Shown: positions 35,125 to 45,314, counted from the stretch's first letter. The stretch is DNA of 64,000 nt from Dyadobacter chenwenxiniae (GCF_022869785.1 NZ_CP094997.1:4340001-4404000); one strand, 5' to 3'. Numbers and translations are program-made. Notes: generated by a model from the letters alone, not told the origin.

Positions 35125-35740
35125 ATTTAGCAGCATATTTCCAAAGCCTGATTTTCCCTTCTTCCAGCCACTCAACGGCCGTAGCCATTCGCCTTTCTCT
35201 TGTCGCCTCTGTTTTAGCTTGGGTAATCCAAACGACGTATTCCTTCTTTTGAGAATAGCTGAAATTGTCAAATGTCTGCCGCGCTTTGGACGTCATTGCA
35301 TTCAAAAAATACTCGGGCACGTCCAGTTCTTTACTAACGGAAGGTTTCGGTTCGCGCACAACTTTTACACCCGCATCGATCAGCTGCATGGACTGGATGA
35401 TAAAATCTCCCAGAATGGATTCATCCGGCAAGTCATCAATCTTCCGGATCTTTCCCAAATGTCCCATGGAAGCCTTTTCACCCAATGCCAGCGCATTATT
35501 TGGGTCCGATAGCCGCGAACCATGCCAGAATCCGAGTGAACAATGCTGCTTGAAGGAGGCCATATTGCAAAGTATGCTTCCTTTATATTCGAAATGCGGA
35601 AAGCTCCACTTCATTGTTTCCGTCGCTTCAGGACAATAAATGTGGACCAGGTCGCGCAGATACGTGAGAATGGGGATAGCAAAATCAGCAGATTTCAGAA
35701 TATAGGTGTCTATCCTCGAATCAGTTTTTTTTAACTGCAT
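35123..35740 (-). CDS. YdeI/OmpD-associated, DUF1801-domain protein
   Basis: 205 residues. The N-terminal DUF1801 fold shows LRDLVHIYCPEATETMKWSFPHFEYKG and a hydrophobic core near MASFKQHCSLGFW; the C-terminal segment YFLNAMTSKARQTFDNFSYSQKKEYVVWI is the YdeI/OmdA region. The function is not established; members are frataxin-like folds. It overlaps the GNAT gene upstream by 20 nt. Confidence 0.85.
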   Translation of the reverse strand: MQLKKTDSRIDTYILKSADFAIPILTYLRDLVHIYCPEATETMKWSFPHFEYKGSILCNMASFKQHCSLGFWHGSRLSDPNNALALGEKASMGHLGKIRKIDDLPDESILGDFIIQSMQLIDAGVKVVREPKPSVSKELDVPEYFLNAMTSKARQTFDNFSYSQKKEYVVWITQAKTEATRERRMATAVEWLEEGKIRLWKYAAK

Positions 35741-36320
35741 ATAGTTTACGAATCAGCATCAATAAAGGACCAAGCGTTTTTTTGACGACCGATTTTTGAG
35801 GTGAAAAAATAAATTTAAACTTGACTTCATCCGGATCTTCGATCCGCTCCGCATTGACCATTCCCGCTTTTTCCAAAACCCGAATCGACGCCGCATTGTC
35901 CACATTCACATAAGCAATCACCTGCTTTGCATTCAGCGTCTGCCTGGCAAAGCTGATCAGCCCCCGTGCAATCTCCGTTGCAATCCCTTTACCCCAGTGT
36001 TCTTCCATAATCCGGTAACCAATCTCGACCCCACTCCCATCCATATCGAGCTTCGCCGTCCCGATCAATTCGCCTGAAGAACGGCCCTCAATCAGATATC
36101 TTCCCAAAAAAGTGTCATTACCATATTCCGTCAGAAAGGTCTGCAGCATCTTATCCGACTCCTGACGGTCCAACGCGTGTCCCGTCACAAATTTCATTAC
36201 ATTATCATTATTGCTCAGCCTGAAATACTTGTCCCCGTCAGCTGCGGTCATCTTGGTCAACACAAAGTTTTCCGTGCTTATAGTTTTAACTTTCATCGGG
36301 GTGAAACGCAGGTTATTCAT
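35721..36320 (-). CDS. GNAT-family N-acetyltransferase (RimJ/RimL-type)
   Basis: 199 residues from ATG 36320; an internal ATG at 36296 (MKVKTISTENFVL) would give 191. The acetyl-CoA fold shows IGTAKLDMDGSGVEIGYRIMEEHWGKGIATEIARGL and ASIRVLEKAGM, the RimJ/RimL layout. It probably acetylates an N-terminal amine or small molecule. A hydrophobic C-terminal extension (GPLLMLIRKLYAVKKN) is slightly longer than usual. Its 3' end overlaps the YdeI gene by 20 nt, which suggests one transcript. Confidence 0.88.
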   Translation of the reverse strand: MNNLRFTPMKVKTISTENFVLTKMTAADGDKYFRLSNNDNVMKFVTGHALDRQESDKMLQTFLTEYGNDTFLGRYLIEGRSSGELIGTAKLDMDGSGVEIGYRIMEEHWGKGIATEIARGLISFARQTLNAKQVIAYVNVDNAASIRVLEKAGMVNAERIEDPDEVKFKFIFSPQKSVVKKTLGPLLMLIRKLYAVKKN

Positions 36321-36419
36321 CTAATATACTCTGTTTCCAAAATAAGTCACATTGCCGTCCCGCTGTAATTTTATATAAGTCAAAGGAAAAATCTCCAATT
36401 CAGCGAGGATGATGAATTG

Positions 36420-36445
36420 TTAACCTAATTAACAGTCATTAACAG
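36420..36445 (+). promoter_or_regulatory. Direct repeats TTAACAG upstream of an exported ORF
   Basis: TTAAC elements start at 36420, 36429 and 36439; the last two are TTAACAG, spaced 10 bp, one helical turn. This is the spacing expected for a tandem-dimer regulator site. They lie about 145-170 bp before the ORF at 36589 and about 100-125 bp upstream of the GNAT gene on the other strand. Confidence 0.3.
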
Positions 36446-36588
36446 TTGATAGAATTTGCAGTATACATTTGAATTATTATATTTGGCCAGAAGCATTGTT
36501 GTATCAAGATTCCTTTCCAATATTCCCAATCATTCTTGAATTCATTATAAAAGTATGGATTTTTCAATGTACTGATTAACTCAGCATC

Positions 36589-37005
36589 ATGACAAAAAGA
36601 ACTTTTGTATTGTTTTTCAGCCTAGTTCACTTTCTGGCTCTCTCGCTGTCCGCAAAGCAGCCGGCCACGTTGTGCAAGCTGGATTATGGGACTGGGTTCT
36701 CGCCTTACTCTATTGAAACAAGTGTCGGGTCGGCGGATGTGGTCATTGTGGACGACACCATTGACCCAAATCGAACCATAGTAAAGGCCGATGGATGCAA
36801 ATGGCGGGAAAATCTTTCCAAGCTGCTTCGCCACCGTCATTCGAGTTACCGGTTCACTTCTTTCGAAACCGTTGTTTTTTCAAATTACTTCTTCTTACGC
36901 AAGCCTAAATTCGTCCGCGAAAGTTTGTTAGCGGTGAATTTCAATGACAGGAACATTGTGCTTCCTGGTTATTACGGCTTCCTGCACCGCCTTTGCCCAT
37001 TCTGA
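36589..37005 (+). CDS. Hypothetical exported protein
   Basis: 138 residues beginning with a good signal peptide (VLFFSLVHFLALSLSA, cleavage near residue 22). The mature part is of mixed composition with an Arg/His stretch (KLLRHRHSSYRF) and ends in YYGFLHRLCPF. No family is recognised. It stands alone, with 169 bp to the RND operon. The signal peptide is the main support; codon choice looks ordinary. Confidence 0.4.
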   Translation: MTKRTFVLFFSLVHFLALSLSAKQPATLCKLDYGTGFSPYSIETSVGSADVVIVDDTIDPNRTIVKADGCKWRENLSKLLRHRHSSYRFTSFETVVFSNYFFLRKPKFVRESLLAVNFNDRNIVLPGYYGFLHRLCPF

Positions 37006-37174
37006 TTTCCTTATTGTAATGTTGTTCTGATTACTGACGGACAGGTTTACTGTGCCTAAAAAGCGCTGTTTATCTGCCCCGGATCAGCACATCCGTTTTG
37101 TTGGCTATATCGGCCATCAATAAGACTATTCCTATCCCCAAAAGATTCATTATTATATTAACAATCAACTTATT

Positions 37175-38323
37175 ATGAAGAATTTCAGATGGTTTCTGCT
37201 TGCCCTGCCATGTCTGCTTGCGTACGGTTGCAGCTCCGAAAATAAAGGCGATTCAAAAAAAGAAACCGCTATCCCCACCATTCCTGTTACAGAATTATTC
37301 CCTCAGAAAACACAGGTCCATCGCGAGTATGTAGGTGATATTCACGCCATTCGCAATGTTGAAATATATGCCCGCGTCAAAGGTTATCTGGAAGAAGTTT
37401 ATGTAGATGAAGGCAAAGAAGTTCGAAAAGGGCAAACCTTGTTCCGGATCAATAACGAGGAATATCAGGCGCAGCTGGCATCTGCAAAAGCAAATCTCCA
37501 GAGCGCCATTGCAGAAGCGAAAGGCGCTGAGCTTGAACTGAAAAGGGTAAAATTGCTGGTTGAAAAGAATGTAATCGCCAAATCGGAAGTGGAAGTTGCA
37601 GAAGCAAAGCTCGCAGCCGTGAATGCAAGGATCGAAGAAGCACGTTCCGAAAAATCAAAAGCAGCCATTCACCTGGCACAAACGGAAATCAAAGCGCCGT
37701 TTGATGGCATAGTGGACCGAATTCCGCATAAAATGGGCAGCCTTATTGATGAGGGAACATTACTGACCACACTCTCCGATACAAAAAGTGTTTTTGCGTA
37801 TTTCAATGTGTCTGAAAATGAATATCTGGAATATGTAAAAGCCCGTGGGAAGGCAGAAAGTGCAACGGTGGTTGAACTGGAACTGGCAGACGGTTCTTAT
37901 TTCAAGCAAAAAGGAACGGTGGAAACAATGGAGGGCGCTTTTGACGAAGGAACCGGCTCTATTGCATTCCGGGCCCGTTTTCGAAATCCTGACAAATTGC
38001 TGAAACACGGATCGACAGGAACTATCAGACTTACAAACACCGTGGATAACGCCATACTGGTCCCGCAGAAGGCCGCATTTGAAATACAGGATAAGAACTT
38101 TGTATATGTTTTGGGAAAAGATAATGTAATCAAAACGCGCAGTTTTATACCAAAATCGCGGCTTGCAGGATATTATGTAGTAAAATCGGGTTTGCAATCA
38201 GGCGAAACCATTGTTTATGAAGGACTTCAGGGATTGAAAGACGGCGCGACGATTACGCCCAAAAACATTCCATCAGACAGCCTGAATGTAAAGGCAGCCA
38301 AAATAGAGCTGACCGCGCGCTAG
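37175..38323 (+). CDS. RND efflux periplasmic adaptor (membrane fusion lipoprotein)
   Basis: 382 residues. Lipoprotein signal with Cys at about 19 (LLAYGCSS). The order is beta-barrel start, lipoyl half (YLEEVYVDEGKEVRKGQTLFRI), a long alpha-hairpin (about 100-170, heptad-like with Ala, Lys and Glu), second lipoyl half (IKAPFDGIVDRIPHKMGSLIDEG) and C-terminal beta domains. It links the inner-membrane RND pump to the TolC-like channel. First gene of an adaptor-pump-channel operon, 30 bp before the pump. Confidence 0.94.
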   Translation: MKNFRWFLLALPCLLAYGCSSENKGDSKKETAIPTIPVTELFPQKTQVHREYVGDIHAIRNVEIYARVKGYLEEVYVDEGKEVRKGQTLFRINNEEYQAQLASAKANLQSAIAEAKGAELELKRVKLLVEKNVIAKSEVEVAEAKLAAVNARIEEARSEKSKAAIHLAQTEIKAPFDGIVDRIPHKMGSLIDEGTLLTTLSDTKSVFAYFNVSENEYLEYVKARGKAESATVVELELADGSYFKQKGTVETMEGAFDEGTGSIAFRARFRNPDKLLKHGSTGTIRLTNTVDNAILVPQKAAFEIQDKNFVYVLGKDNVIKTRSFIPKSRLAGYYVVKSGLQSGETIVYEGLQGLKDGATITPKNIPSDSLNVKAAKIELTAR

Positions 38324-38353
38324 GGACCATTCTTCTCACCTGAATTTCAAATC

Positions 38354-41300
38354 ATGTTTCAAAAATTTATAGAGCGGCCGGTGTTATCACTGGTCATCTC
38401 AATCTTCATAACCTTACTAGGGCTTTTTGCGCTCGCAGACTTACCCGTTTCACAGTTTCCGGACATTGTGCCGCCATCGGTTGTTGTAACCGCAACCTAC
38501 ACGGGTGCCAATTCCGAGGTCGGAGTGGATGCTGTTGCCGTGCCGCTCGAACGTGCGATAAATGGTGTACCGGGCATGACTTACATGACCAGCGTTTCCG
38601 GTAACGACGGTGTGACAACCATTACGATTTCATTTAATGTGGGCATTGACCCGGATCTGGCGGCTGTAAACGTGCAAAACCGCGTCCAGACCGTTATTGA
38701 CGAACTCCCGGAAGAAGTAATTAAGGCCGGTGTAACCACAGAAAAGGAAGTAAACAGCATGCTGATGTATCTGGATATTATGAGTTCGGATACATCTGTG
38801 GCTGAGGACTTTGTATACAACTTTGCCGACATTAACCTGCTCAAAGAGCTGAAAAGGATTGACGGCGTGGGCCGCGCCGTGATCATGGGAAGCCGCGACT
38901 ATTCTATGCGTGTTTGGCTAAAACCCGACCGGATGAATGGTTACAATATTTCGGCGGACGACGTTGTTAAAGCGATCCGCGAGCAGAATGTTGTGGCCGC
39001 GCCAGGTAAGACGGGCGTAAGCTCAGGTCGGGAAGTGCAAGCGCTTCAATATGTGTTAAAATACACCGGAAAGCTGTTTGAGCCGGCTCAATACGAAAAT
39101 ATTGTCCTACGTTCCAACCCTGACGGTTCCATGTTAAAATTGAAGGATGTGGCTGATATTGAGTTTGGTACACTGGAATACGATATGGCATCCAAGTCCA
39201 ATGGCAAGCCCTCGGCATCCATCATGCTGAAACAGCGGCCCGGTTCCAATGCCCAGGAAGTAATTGCAAATGTGAAAAAGAAAGTGGCCGAACTCAAAGA
39301 GACCACCTTCCCTCCCGGCATGGATTATATGGTTTCGTACGACGTTTCCCGCTTTCTGGATGCCTCCATTCACGAGGTTGTGCGCACATTGATCGAAGCG
39401 TTTATCCTGGTAATCATCATTGTTTACATTTTCTTGCAGGACTTCCGCTCAACCCTTATTCCAGCCCTTGCTGTGCCTGTTGCATTGGTGGGAACCTTCG
39501 CATTCATGCAGTTATTTGGTTTTTCTATCAACCTGCTCACCTTGTTTGCGCTAGTTCTGGCCATCGGGATTGTCGTAGATAATGCCATTGTCGTCGTCGA
39601 GGCCGTCCATGCAAAGATGGCCGAAAAACACCTGGATGCGCGCGAAGCGACCATTGAATCGATGAAAGAAATGAGCGGCGCGATCATTGCAATTACGCTG
39701 GTAATGTCTGCGGTGTTCGTTCCGGTGACATTTATGTCGGGCCCGGTAGGGATTTTCTACCGCCAGTTTTCCATCACACTCGCCATTTCTATTGTCATTT
39801 CAGGGATCAATGCATTGACATTAACGCCCGCACTTTGCGCCTTAATGCTGAAAAATACGCATGGACAACCGTCTAAAAACACATTACTGGACAAATTTTT
39901 CGCGGGTTTCAACAAAGGTTACGACGGCATTTCAGCGAAATACAGAAAACTGCTGGGCATGATCGTGAATAGACGCGTGGTAACAATCGGGCTTTTGATC
40001 GCGTTCTGCGTTGCGACTTACGGCATTAACACAGTCCTCCCGACTGGTTTTATTCCGACAGAAGATCAGGGCGTGATCAATGTAAATGTTACTACGCCCG
40101 TTGCTGCTACTGTTGAGAGGACTGAGGCTGTTTTGGATGAAATTCAAAAAGTGGCGAAAGGGTTGGACGCTGTTGAGTCTGTTTCATCACTTTCGGGATA
40201 CAGCCTGATTACGGAATCTGCTGGTTCTTCTTATGGTATGGCCATGATCAACCTGAAACCCTGGGACGAGCGAACCGCTTCAGTTCAAGACATAATATCC
40301 GAAATGGAGGCGAAGACCAAGCACATTACCGATGCGGAGATCCAGTTCTTCCCACCTCCTACCGTGCCTGGATTTGGTAATTCAAGCGGCTTCGAGCTTC
40401 GTGTGCAAGACCGTACAGGAAGTGACGACCTGCAAAAGACCGCAGAGATTACCAACAAATTTGTCAAAGACCTGATGGATTCCCCGGAAATCGCGAGTGC
40501 ATTCAGCAGTTTTGACGCCAGTTTCCCGCAGTATATGATCCATGTTGATCCGGACATAGCAGCAAAAAAAGGCGTTTCAGTAGACGTTGCGATGAGCACG
40601 CTGCAGACTTTGATAGGAAGCTTATACGCCTCTAACTTTATCCGTTTCGGGCAAATGTATAAAGTGATGGTCCAGGCCGATCCGAGTTTCCGAAAAAATC
40701 CTGAGGACATCTTGAAGCTTTATGTCAAAAATAACCGCGGGGAAATGGTGCCGTTCTCTACATTCATTCGTCTCGAAAGGGTTTACGGACCCGAGCTATT
40801 GACACGATATAATATGTACACTTCGGCCATGATCAATGGGGATGCGGCGCCTGGTTTTAGCAGCGGGGACGCCATTAAAGCAGTGGAACGCGTTGCGGCT
40901 GCGAGCTTGCCGCGTGGCTTTACTTATGAGTGGTCCGGGATGACGCGTGAAGAAATTTTATCGGGCGATCAGGCCATCTACATTTTTGGTGTCTGCCTCA
41001 TCTTCGTTTACCTGCTTCTGGCGGCACAGTATGAAAGCTTTCTGCTGCCTTTGCCTGTTATTCTCTCTTTGCCAACCGGGATTTTCGGGTCATTCCTGGC
41101 ATTGAAGTTAATGGGATTAGAAAATAACATTTACGCGCAGGTTTCGCTCGTCATGCTCATTGGCTTACTGGGTAAAAATGCCATTCTGATTGTAGAATAT
41201 GCCATTATCCGGCAAAAAGAAGGGCGATCAGTCATCGAGGCAACATTGGAAGGAGCCACTGAAAGGCTTCGCCCGATCCTGATGACATCGCTGGCATTCA

Positions 41301-41506
41301 TAGCCGGATTAATTCCTTTGGTAATGGCCTCTGGCGCCGGCGCCATTGGTAACCGCTCTATCGGGACCGCTGCTGCTGGCGGGATGCTGATCGGAACCTT
41401 GTTCGGAGTAATTATTATCCCCGGATTGTATGTGCTCTTCGCCAGCATGGTCAAACCAAAGAAACCCAAAGTGGCAAAAAAACACGCAGAAGTCGTTCTC
41501 GAATGA
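38354..41506 (+). CDS. RND multidrug efflux pump, HAE1 family
   Basis: 1050 residues, full AcrB-type length. The start FIERPVLSLVISIFI, the TM4 proton-relay GIVVDNAIVVVEAV with Asp, and the TM10-12 block GLIPLVMASGAGAIGNRSIGTA are HAE1 hallmarks; two large periplasmic loops lie between TM1-2 and TM7-8. It exports amphipathic drugs, detergents or metabolites by proton antiport. Heavy-metal (CzcA) type is less likely given the TM4 sequence and HAE1-like loops. No regulator gene is adjacent. Confidence 0.95.
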   Translation: MFQKFIERPVLSLVISIFITLLGLFALADLPVSQFPDIVPPSVVVTATYTGANSEVGVDAVAVPLERAINGVPGMTYMTSVSGNDGVTTITISFNVGIDPDLAAVNVQNRVQTVIDELPEEVIKAGVTTEKEVNSMLMYLDIMSSDTSVAEDFVYNFADINLLKELKRIDGVGRAVIMGSRDYSMRVWLKPDRMNGYNISADDVVKAIREQNVVAAPGKTGVSSGREVQALQYVLKYTGKLFEPAQYENIVLRSNPDGSMLKLKDVADIEFGTLEYDMASKSNGKPSASIMLKQRPGSNAQEVIANVKKKVAELKETTFPPGMDYMVSYDVSRFLDASIHEVVRTLIEAFILVIIIVYIFLQDFRSTLIPALAVPVALVGTFAFMQLFGFSINLLTLFALVLAIGIVVDNAIVVVEAVHAKMAEKHLDAREATIESMKEMSGAIIAITLVMSAVFVPVTFMSGPVGIFYRQFSITLAISIVISGINALTLTPALCALMLKNTHGQPSKNTLLDKFFAGFNKGYDGISAKYRKLLGMIVNRRVVTIGLLIAFCVATYGINTVLPTGFIPTEDQGVINVNVTTPVAATVERTEAVLDEIQKVAKGLDAVESVSSLSGYSLITESAGSSYGMAMINLKPWDERTASVQDIISEMEAKTKHITDAEIQFFPPPTVPGFGNSSGFELRVQDRTGSDDLQKTAEITNKFVKDLMDSPEIASAFSSFDASFPQYMIHVDPDIAAKKGVSVDVAMSTLQTLIGSLYASNFIRFGQMYKVMVQADPSFRKNPEDILKLYVKNNRGEMVPFSTFIRLERVYGPELLTRYNMYTSAMINGDAAPGFSSGDAIKAVERVAAASLPRGFTYEWSGMTREEILSGDQAIYIFGVCLIFVYLLLAAQYESFLLPLPVILSLPTGIFGSFLALKLMGLENNIYAQVSLVMLIGLLGKNAILIVEYAIIRQKEGRSVIEATLEGATERLRPILMTSLAFIAGLIPLVMASGAGAIGNRSIGTAAAGGMLIGTLFGVIIIPGLYVLFASMVKPKKPKVAKKHAEVVLE

Positions 41507-41561
41507 TCATTTCGCAGCCGGGCATAACGTCCGGCTGCTTCCCTCACAGATCTTACAATTA

Positions 41562-43004
41562 ATGAAAACATATAAAATCATAAATAACTTCCTGCTCGTG
41601 GGCGCCCTCGCAGGTGTGGCCGCGTGTAAACTTACACAACCCGTTGAGCAGGCAGCGCGCATTAATGCACCTCAGACATTTGCTGGCCAAACCGACTCGA
41701 CAGGAATAGCGGCCATTCAGTGGAAAACATTTTTTCAAGACATTAATCTGATTGCGCTTATTGATACAGCCCTTCAAAACAACCTTGATTTAAGGATTGC
41801 TGCGCAAAGAATCGAAATGGCGAGAACGAACATCCTCGCTGCACAGGGCGCTATGCTCCCATCCGTATCGGCAGAGGTTACGGGCGGCGGTCGGAAATTT
41901 GGTGACTATACCATGGATGGCGTCGGAAATTATGACACAAATTTTTCAGAGAACATTGACGCAGACCGCAGACTACCCGCTCCTTTCCTGCCCGATTACT
42001 TCGTTGGGCTAAGAAGCGCCTGGGAAATTGACATCTGGGGGAAGCTAAAAACGCAGAAAAAAGCCGCCTATAATCGTTTGTTGGCCACAGAAAAAGCGCG
42101 CCATGCCATCATCACCGGGCTTATTGCGGAAATTGCAAGTGCTTATTACGAGCTGATAGCGCTGGATACTGAAATGGCAATCATTCAAAAGAATATTGCA
42201 TTACAACGGTCAGCCGTGGAAACGATCAAGATTCAGAAAGAGGGAGGTCGTGCCAACGAGCTCGGTGTGCAACAACTTAGCGCACAATTGATTAATACGC
42301 AGAGTCTTGAAGTTGAGAAACAACAACAAATTATCGAATCCGAAAACAAACTTAATTTGCTGTTAGGCCGTTTTCCGCAACCCATTGTGCGCAACACAAT
42401 TTTAGAGCAAACACTTCCGCAACCTGCCCAAGCCGGAGTTCCGGCCAATATGCTGAGAAGAAGGCCGGACATTCAGCAAGCTCAATTTGACCTGCTTGCG
42501 ACATATTCTGAGCAACAGGCAGCGCAACTTGCGTTCCTGCCTTCTTTGAACATTACTGCATTTCTCGGTTTTAACTCATTCAAAAGCAACTTGCTCCTTA
42601 ACCCCGGATCCATTGCTTATAATGCCATCGGAGGCCTGGCCGCTCCCCTTTTGAACAGAAAAGCATTAAAAGCGGGACAGAAAAGGACAGAAGCAGCCAG
42701 CCTGGAAGCATTGTATACTTACAATAAAGCTGTCCTGACCGGCTTTCAGGAAGTAAGTACAAGTCTTAAGAAACTGGAAAACAACAGGAAAATCAATGAC
42801 TTCAAAACACAGGAAGTGGAAGTGTTGCAGCAGGCAGTAGTAACGTCAAAAGACTTGTTTGCAACGGGTTACGCATCTTATCTGGAAGTAATCACTGCGC
42901 AGCGAAGCGTCTTGGAAGCTGAGCTGTCACTAACAAATGTTCAAAAGAATCAATATCTGGCGCTGATCGAGTTATACCGTTCGCTCGGAGGCGGTTGGGA
43001 GTAA
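41562..43004 (+). CDS. TolC/OprM-like outer-membrane efflux lipoprotein (NodT family)
   Basis: 480 residues from ATG 41562, which begins a lipoprotein signal with Cys at about 22 (GVAACKL). The longer ORF overlaps the pump gene. Two OEP repeats are visible, with the conserved RRPDIQQAQFDLLATYSEQQAAQLAFLPSLN and GGLAAPLLNRKAL. It forms the trimeric outer-membrane channel of the pump. It ends the operon and is followed by a hairpin with a T-rich tail. Confidence 0.93.
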   Translation: MKTYKIINNFLLVGALAGVAACKLTQPVEQAARINAPQTFAGQTDSTGIAAIQWKTFFQDINLIALIDTALQNNLDLRIAAQRIEMARTNILAAQGAMLPSVSAEVTGGGRKFGDYTMDGVGNYDTNFSENIDADRRLPAPFLPDYFVGLRSAWEIDIWGKLKTQKKAAYNRLLATEKARHAIITGLIAEIASAYYELIALDTEMAIIQKNIALQRSAVETIKIQKEGGRANELGVQQLSAQLINTQSLEVEKQQQIIESENKLNLLLGRFPQPIVRNTILEQTLPQPAQAGVPANMLRRRPDIQQAQFDLLATYSEQQAAQLAFLPSLNITAFLGFNSFKSNLLLNPGSIAYNAIGGLAAPLLNRKALKAGQKRTEAASLEALYTYNKAVLTGFQEVSTSLKKLENNRKINDFKTQEVEVLQQAVVTSKDLFATGYASYLEVITAQRSVLEAELSLTNVQKNQYLALIELYRSLGGGWE

Positions 43005-43037
43005 GCTGATAACAATTCAAGCCCTTCCTATTTCTTA

Positions 43038-43076
43038 AAATGGCTATCCATCCAGTGATGGCCCATTTTTTATTTA
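43038..43076 (+). terminator. Terminator after the RND operon
   Basis: An imperfect hairpin AAATGG...CCATTT with inner ATCCATC/GATGG pairing is followed by a long T-rich run. Confidence 0.55.
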
Positions 43077-43125
43077 TTTTTTTTAAATAACCTGATAGGA
43101 GATCAGATGCTGTGTCTATGGTCGT

Positions 43126-43159
43126 AAAAAGAGCCCGGACTGTTTCCAATCCGGGCTCT
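43126..43159 (-). terminator. Terminator after the C-terminal processing protease
   Basis: AGAGCCCGGA (43130-43139) pairs with TCCGGGCTCT (43150-43159); on the minus strand it is followed by five U residues (43126-43130). It lies 18 bp after the stop. Confidence 0.8.
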
Positions 43160-43177
43160 TCAATATCGCTTATTCTA

Positions 43178-45301
43178 TTACTTTTTCTTAGTCCCTGCCA
43201 AGCTCGGCTCTTTTGAGATTACGATCAAGTCGGCTAGCATGCGGCTGGTTTCGGTCAGGTAAATGTCTTTCTTTTTCTTAACCTCTTTCGGGGCTTCAAC
43301 GGCTTTACCGTCTTCTTCCTCTTCGTCACCATCCGCATTATCTTCACCAAGCTGCTTCATTGCCAGTCTTTTCTTCTCAGCTTCGTCGCGCTCAACTTTG
43401 CGTTTAGATTCTTGTAAAGAAACCACTTTGTTCTCGCGGGCTTCTTTGAACTCATTCAGCGTTTTTACCAATGTTTTCAATTCTTCGTCCGACTTCAAAC
43501 GCGCATTGTATTTGCTTTTCAGCTGGTCCACCACTTTCGCATTAATGTTGTTGGTGGGCTCATAGCGCGAAGATGCAATCTGGTCCCAAGGCAAAGCACT
43601 TGGCTGAGAACCTTCGCCATATTCATTCGTTTTGAATGCAGTTGGCAATTCCAGGTCTGGCATAACACCCTTCAACTGCGTGCTGCTCCCGTTAATTCTG
43701 TAAAATTTAGCAACGGTCAGTTTCACTTGTCCCAACTGGTCTGTCTCTTTTGGCACCCACTGGTTCAGGTCTATCAATGTTTGAACGGTTCCTTTACCGT
43801 ATGTCTGCTCTCCCACGACGATTCCCCGTTTGTAATCCTGGATCGCTGCCGCAAAAATCTCAGATGCCGAAGCGCTGAAACGGTTCACCATAACAGCCAT
43901 AGGGCCATCATAAGCTATTGCTGGATCATTATCAGACTGCACTTCAACCTCTCCCTGACCTTCCTTAACCTGTACAACCGGCCCTCTGTTAATAAACAAA
44001 CCTGTCAGAGAAACTGCTTCAGTCAAAGAACCACCGCCATTATTTCTCAGGTCAATCACAATTCCGTCCACATTGGATCCCTGTAATTCGGTGATCAGCT
44101 TTTGAACGTCACGTGTAGTGCTTGAAAATTCTTTCTCTTTGTGTTGCGCGCCTTCAAAGTCGCGATAGAAGAGCGGAATATCAATTACACCTATTTTGTA
44201 TTCTTTATTGGCATTGTTAATCGATACAATCTCACTCTTAGCACGTTGCTCTTCCAATTTGATCTTTTCACGAACCAGTCTGTATTCCTTTGGAGGAGTG
44301 CCTGAAATGGCATCTGCAGAAATCACTTGAAGTCTAACAACGGTTGACTTTGGTCCTTTAATAAGCTTAACCGCATCATCTACAAACCAGCCAACAATGT
44401 CCACCATTTTGCCCTCGTCACCTTGAGCAACTGCAATGATTTTATCCTCTTTTTTAAGCTGCTTTCCTTTAAATGCCGGACCGCCAGGGATTACTTCAAC
44501 GATTTTGATATAATTATCTTCCTCACGAAGCAATGCTCCGATTCCTTCCAACGACTGGCTCATTTCCTGTTTGAAACGGTCTGCAGAAGTTGGAGCCATA
44601 TAGCTTGTATGCGGGTCCATAGACTCAGCATAAGCATTCATGAACATCTGAAAAACCTGCTCCGTACGAATGCGCCCTAATGCACGGTCGCGGTTTTTGT
44701 AACGGTCTCTTAAAGTTGTTACAACCGCTGTATCCGCTTTTCCCGACAATTTCAGATCCAGCGCTTCGCTTTTAAGATATTTGCGCCACGTGTCATTCAA
44801 CTCATCCGTGCTCCTCGCCCAGGCCGCTTTTTCGCGATCTGTGTCCATGGATTCATCTGTCGTATAATCAAATGGTTTTGGCTCTTTCAGCAATGTCTGA
44901 ATGTAGTCGCTCCGTTCTTTGTAACGCTTTCTGAAAACATTGTACATCGCAAAAGGCACATCCAATTCTCTCTTTTGAAGATAATCATCGAATGAATTTT
45001 TGTATTGATCAAAATCTTTCAGATCGCTGGCCAGGAAATACAGCTTTCCATGATCTATTCCATCGATGTACTTATCAAAAATCGCTGCTGAAAGTGAGTC
45101 GCTCAGCCGGGTCTTTCTGTAATGGTAACTGGAAAGAATCCGGGTTGTAAGCTCCTCCGCTTTAAACTGAGCAGGAATAGGCTTGATATCCTCATCCATT
45201 GACACTTCAGCGGCCGGTACAATTGCCGCTTTTTCCTGAACAGGCCCTCTCTGCCAGCCCAGTAATACTACCGGTATAAGCGTGATTAAGTACTTTTTCA
45301 T
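43178..45301 (-). CDS. Carboxy-terminal processing peptidase (S41A, Prc/Tsp-type)
   Basis: 707 residues from ATG 45301, which begins a signal-like MKKYLITLIPVVLLGW. The N-terminal helical domain is followed by a PDZ domain (SLEGIGALLREEDNYIKIVEVIPGGPA), the S41 protease domain (GIVIDLRNNGGGSLTEAVSL; catalytic Ser in NRFSASASEIFAAA; Lys in GEQTYGKGT) and a C-terminal DUF3340 helical domain rich in Lys and Glu. It degrades or trims periplasmic proteins from the C-terminus. It sits 13 bp after an FKBP isomerase gene, so a periplasmic protein quality-control operon is likely. Confidence 0.94.
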   Translation of the reverse strand: MKKYLITLIPVVLLGWQRGPVQEKAAIVPAAEVSMDEDIKPIPAQFKAEELTTRILSSYHYRKTRLSDSLSAAIFDKYIDGIDHGKLYFLASDLKDFDQYKNSFDDYLQKRELDVPFAMYNVFRKRYKERSDYIQTLLKEPKPFDYTTDESMDTDREKAAWARSTDELNDTWRKYLKSEALDLKLSGKADTAVVTTLRDRYKNRDRALGRIRTEQVFQMFMNAYAESMDPHTSYMAPTSADRFKQEMSQSLEGIGALLREEDNYIKIVEVIPGGPAFKGKQLKKEDKIIAVAQGDEGKMVDIVGWFVDDAVKLIKGPKSTVVRLQVISADAISGTPPKEYRLVREKIKLEEQRAKSEIVSINNANKEYKIGVIDIPLFYRDFEGAQHKEKEFSSTTRDVQKLITELQGSNVDGIVIDLRNNGGGSLTEAVSLTGLFINRGPVVQVKEGQGEVEVQSDNDPAIAYDGPMAVMVNRFSASASEIFAAAIQDYKRGIVVGEQTYGKGTVQTLIDLNQWVPKETDQLGQVKLTVAKFYRINGSSTQLKGVMPDLELPTAFKTNEYGEGSQPSALPWDQIASSRYEPTNNINAKVVDQLKSKYNARLKSDEELKTLVKTLNEFKEARENKVVSLQESKRKVERDEAEKKRLAMKQLGEDNADGDEEEEDGKAVEAPKEVKKKKDIYLTETSRMLADLIVISKEPSLAGTKKK

Positions 45302-45314
45302 TGTTGAACGTTTG

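Noticed and set aside
37175..43004. RND operon as a heavy-metal (CusA/CzcA) exporter
   Set aside because: The pump has HAE1-type TM4 and loop sequences and the adaptor lacks metal-binding His or Met clusters, so multidrug or metabolite export is the better call.
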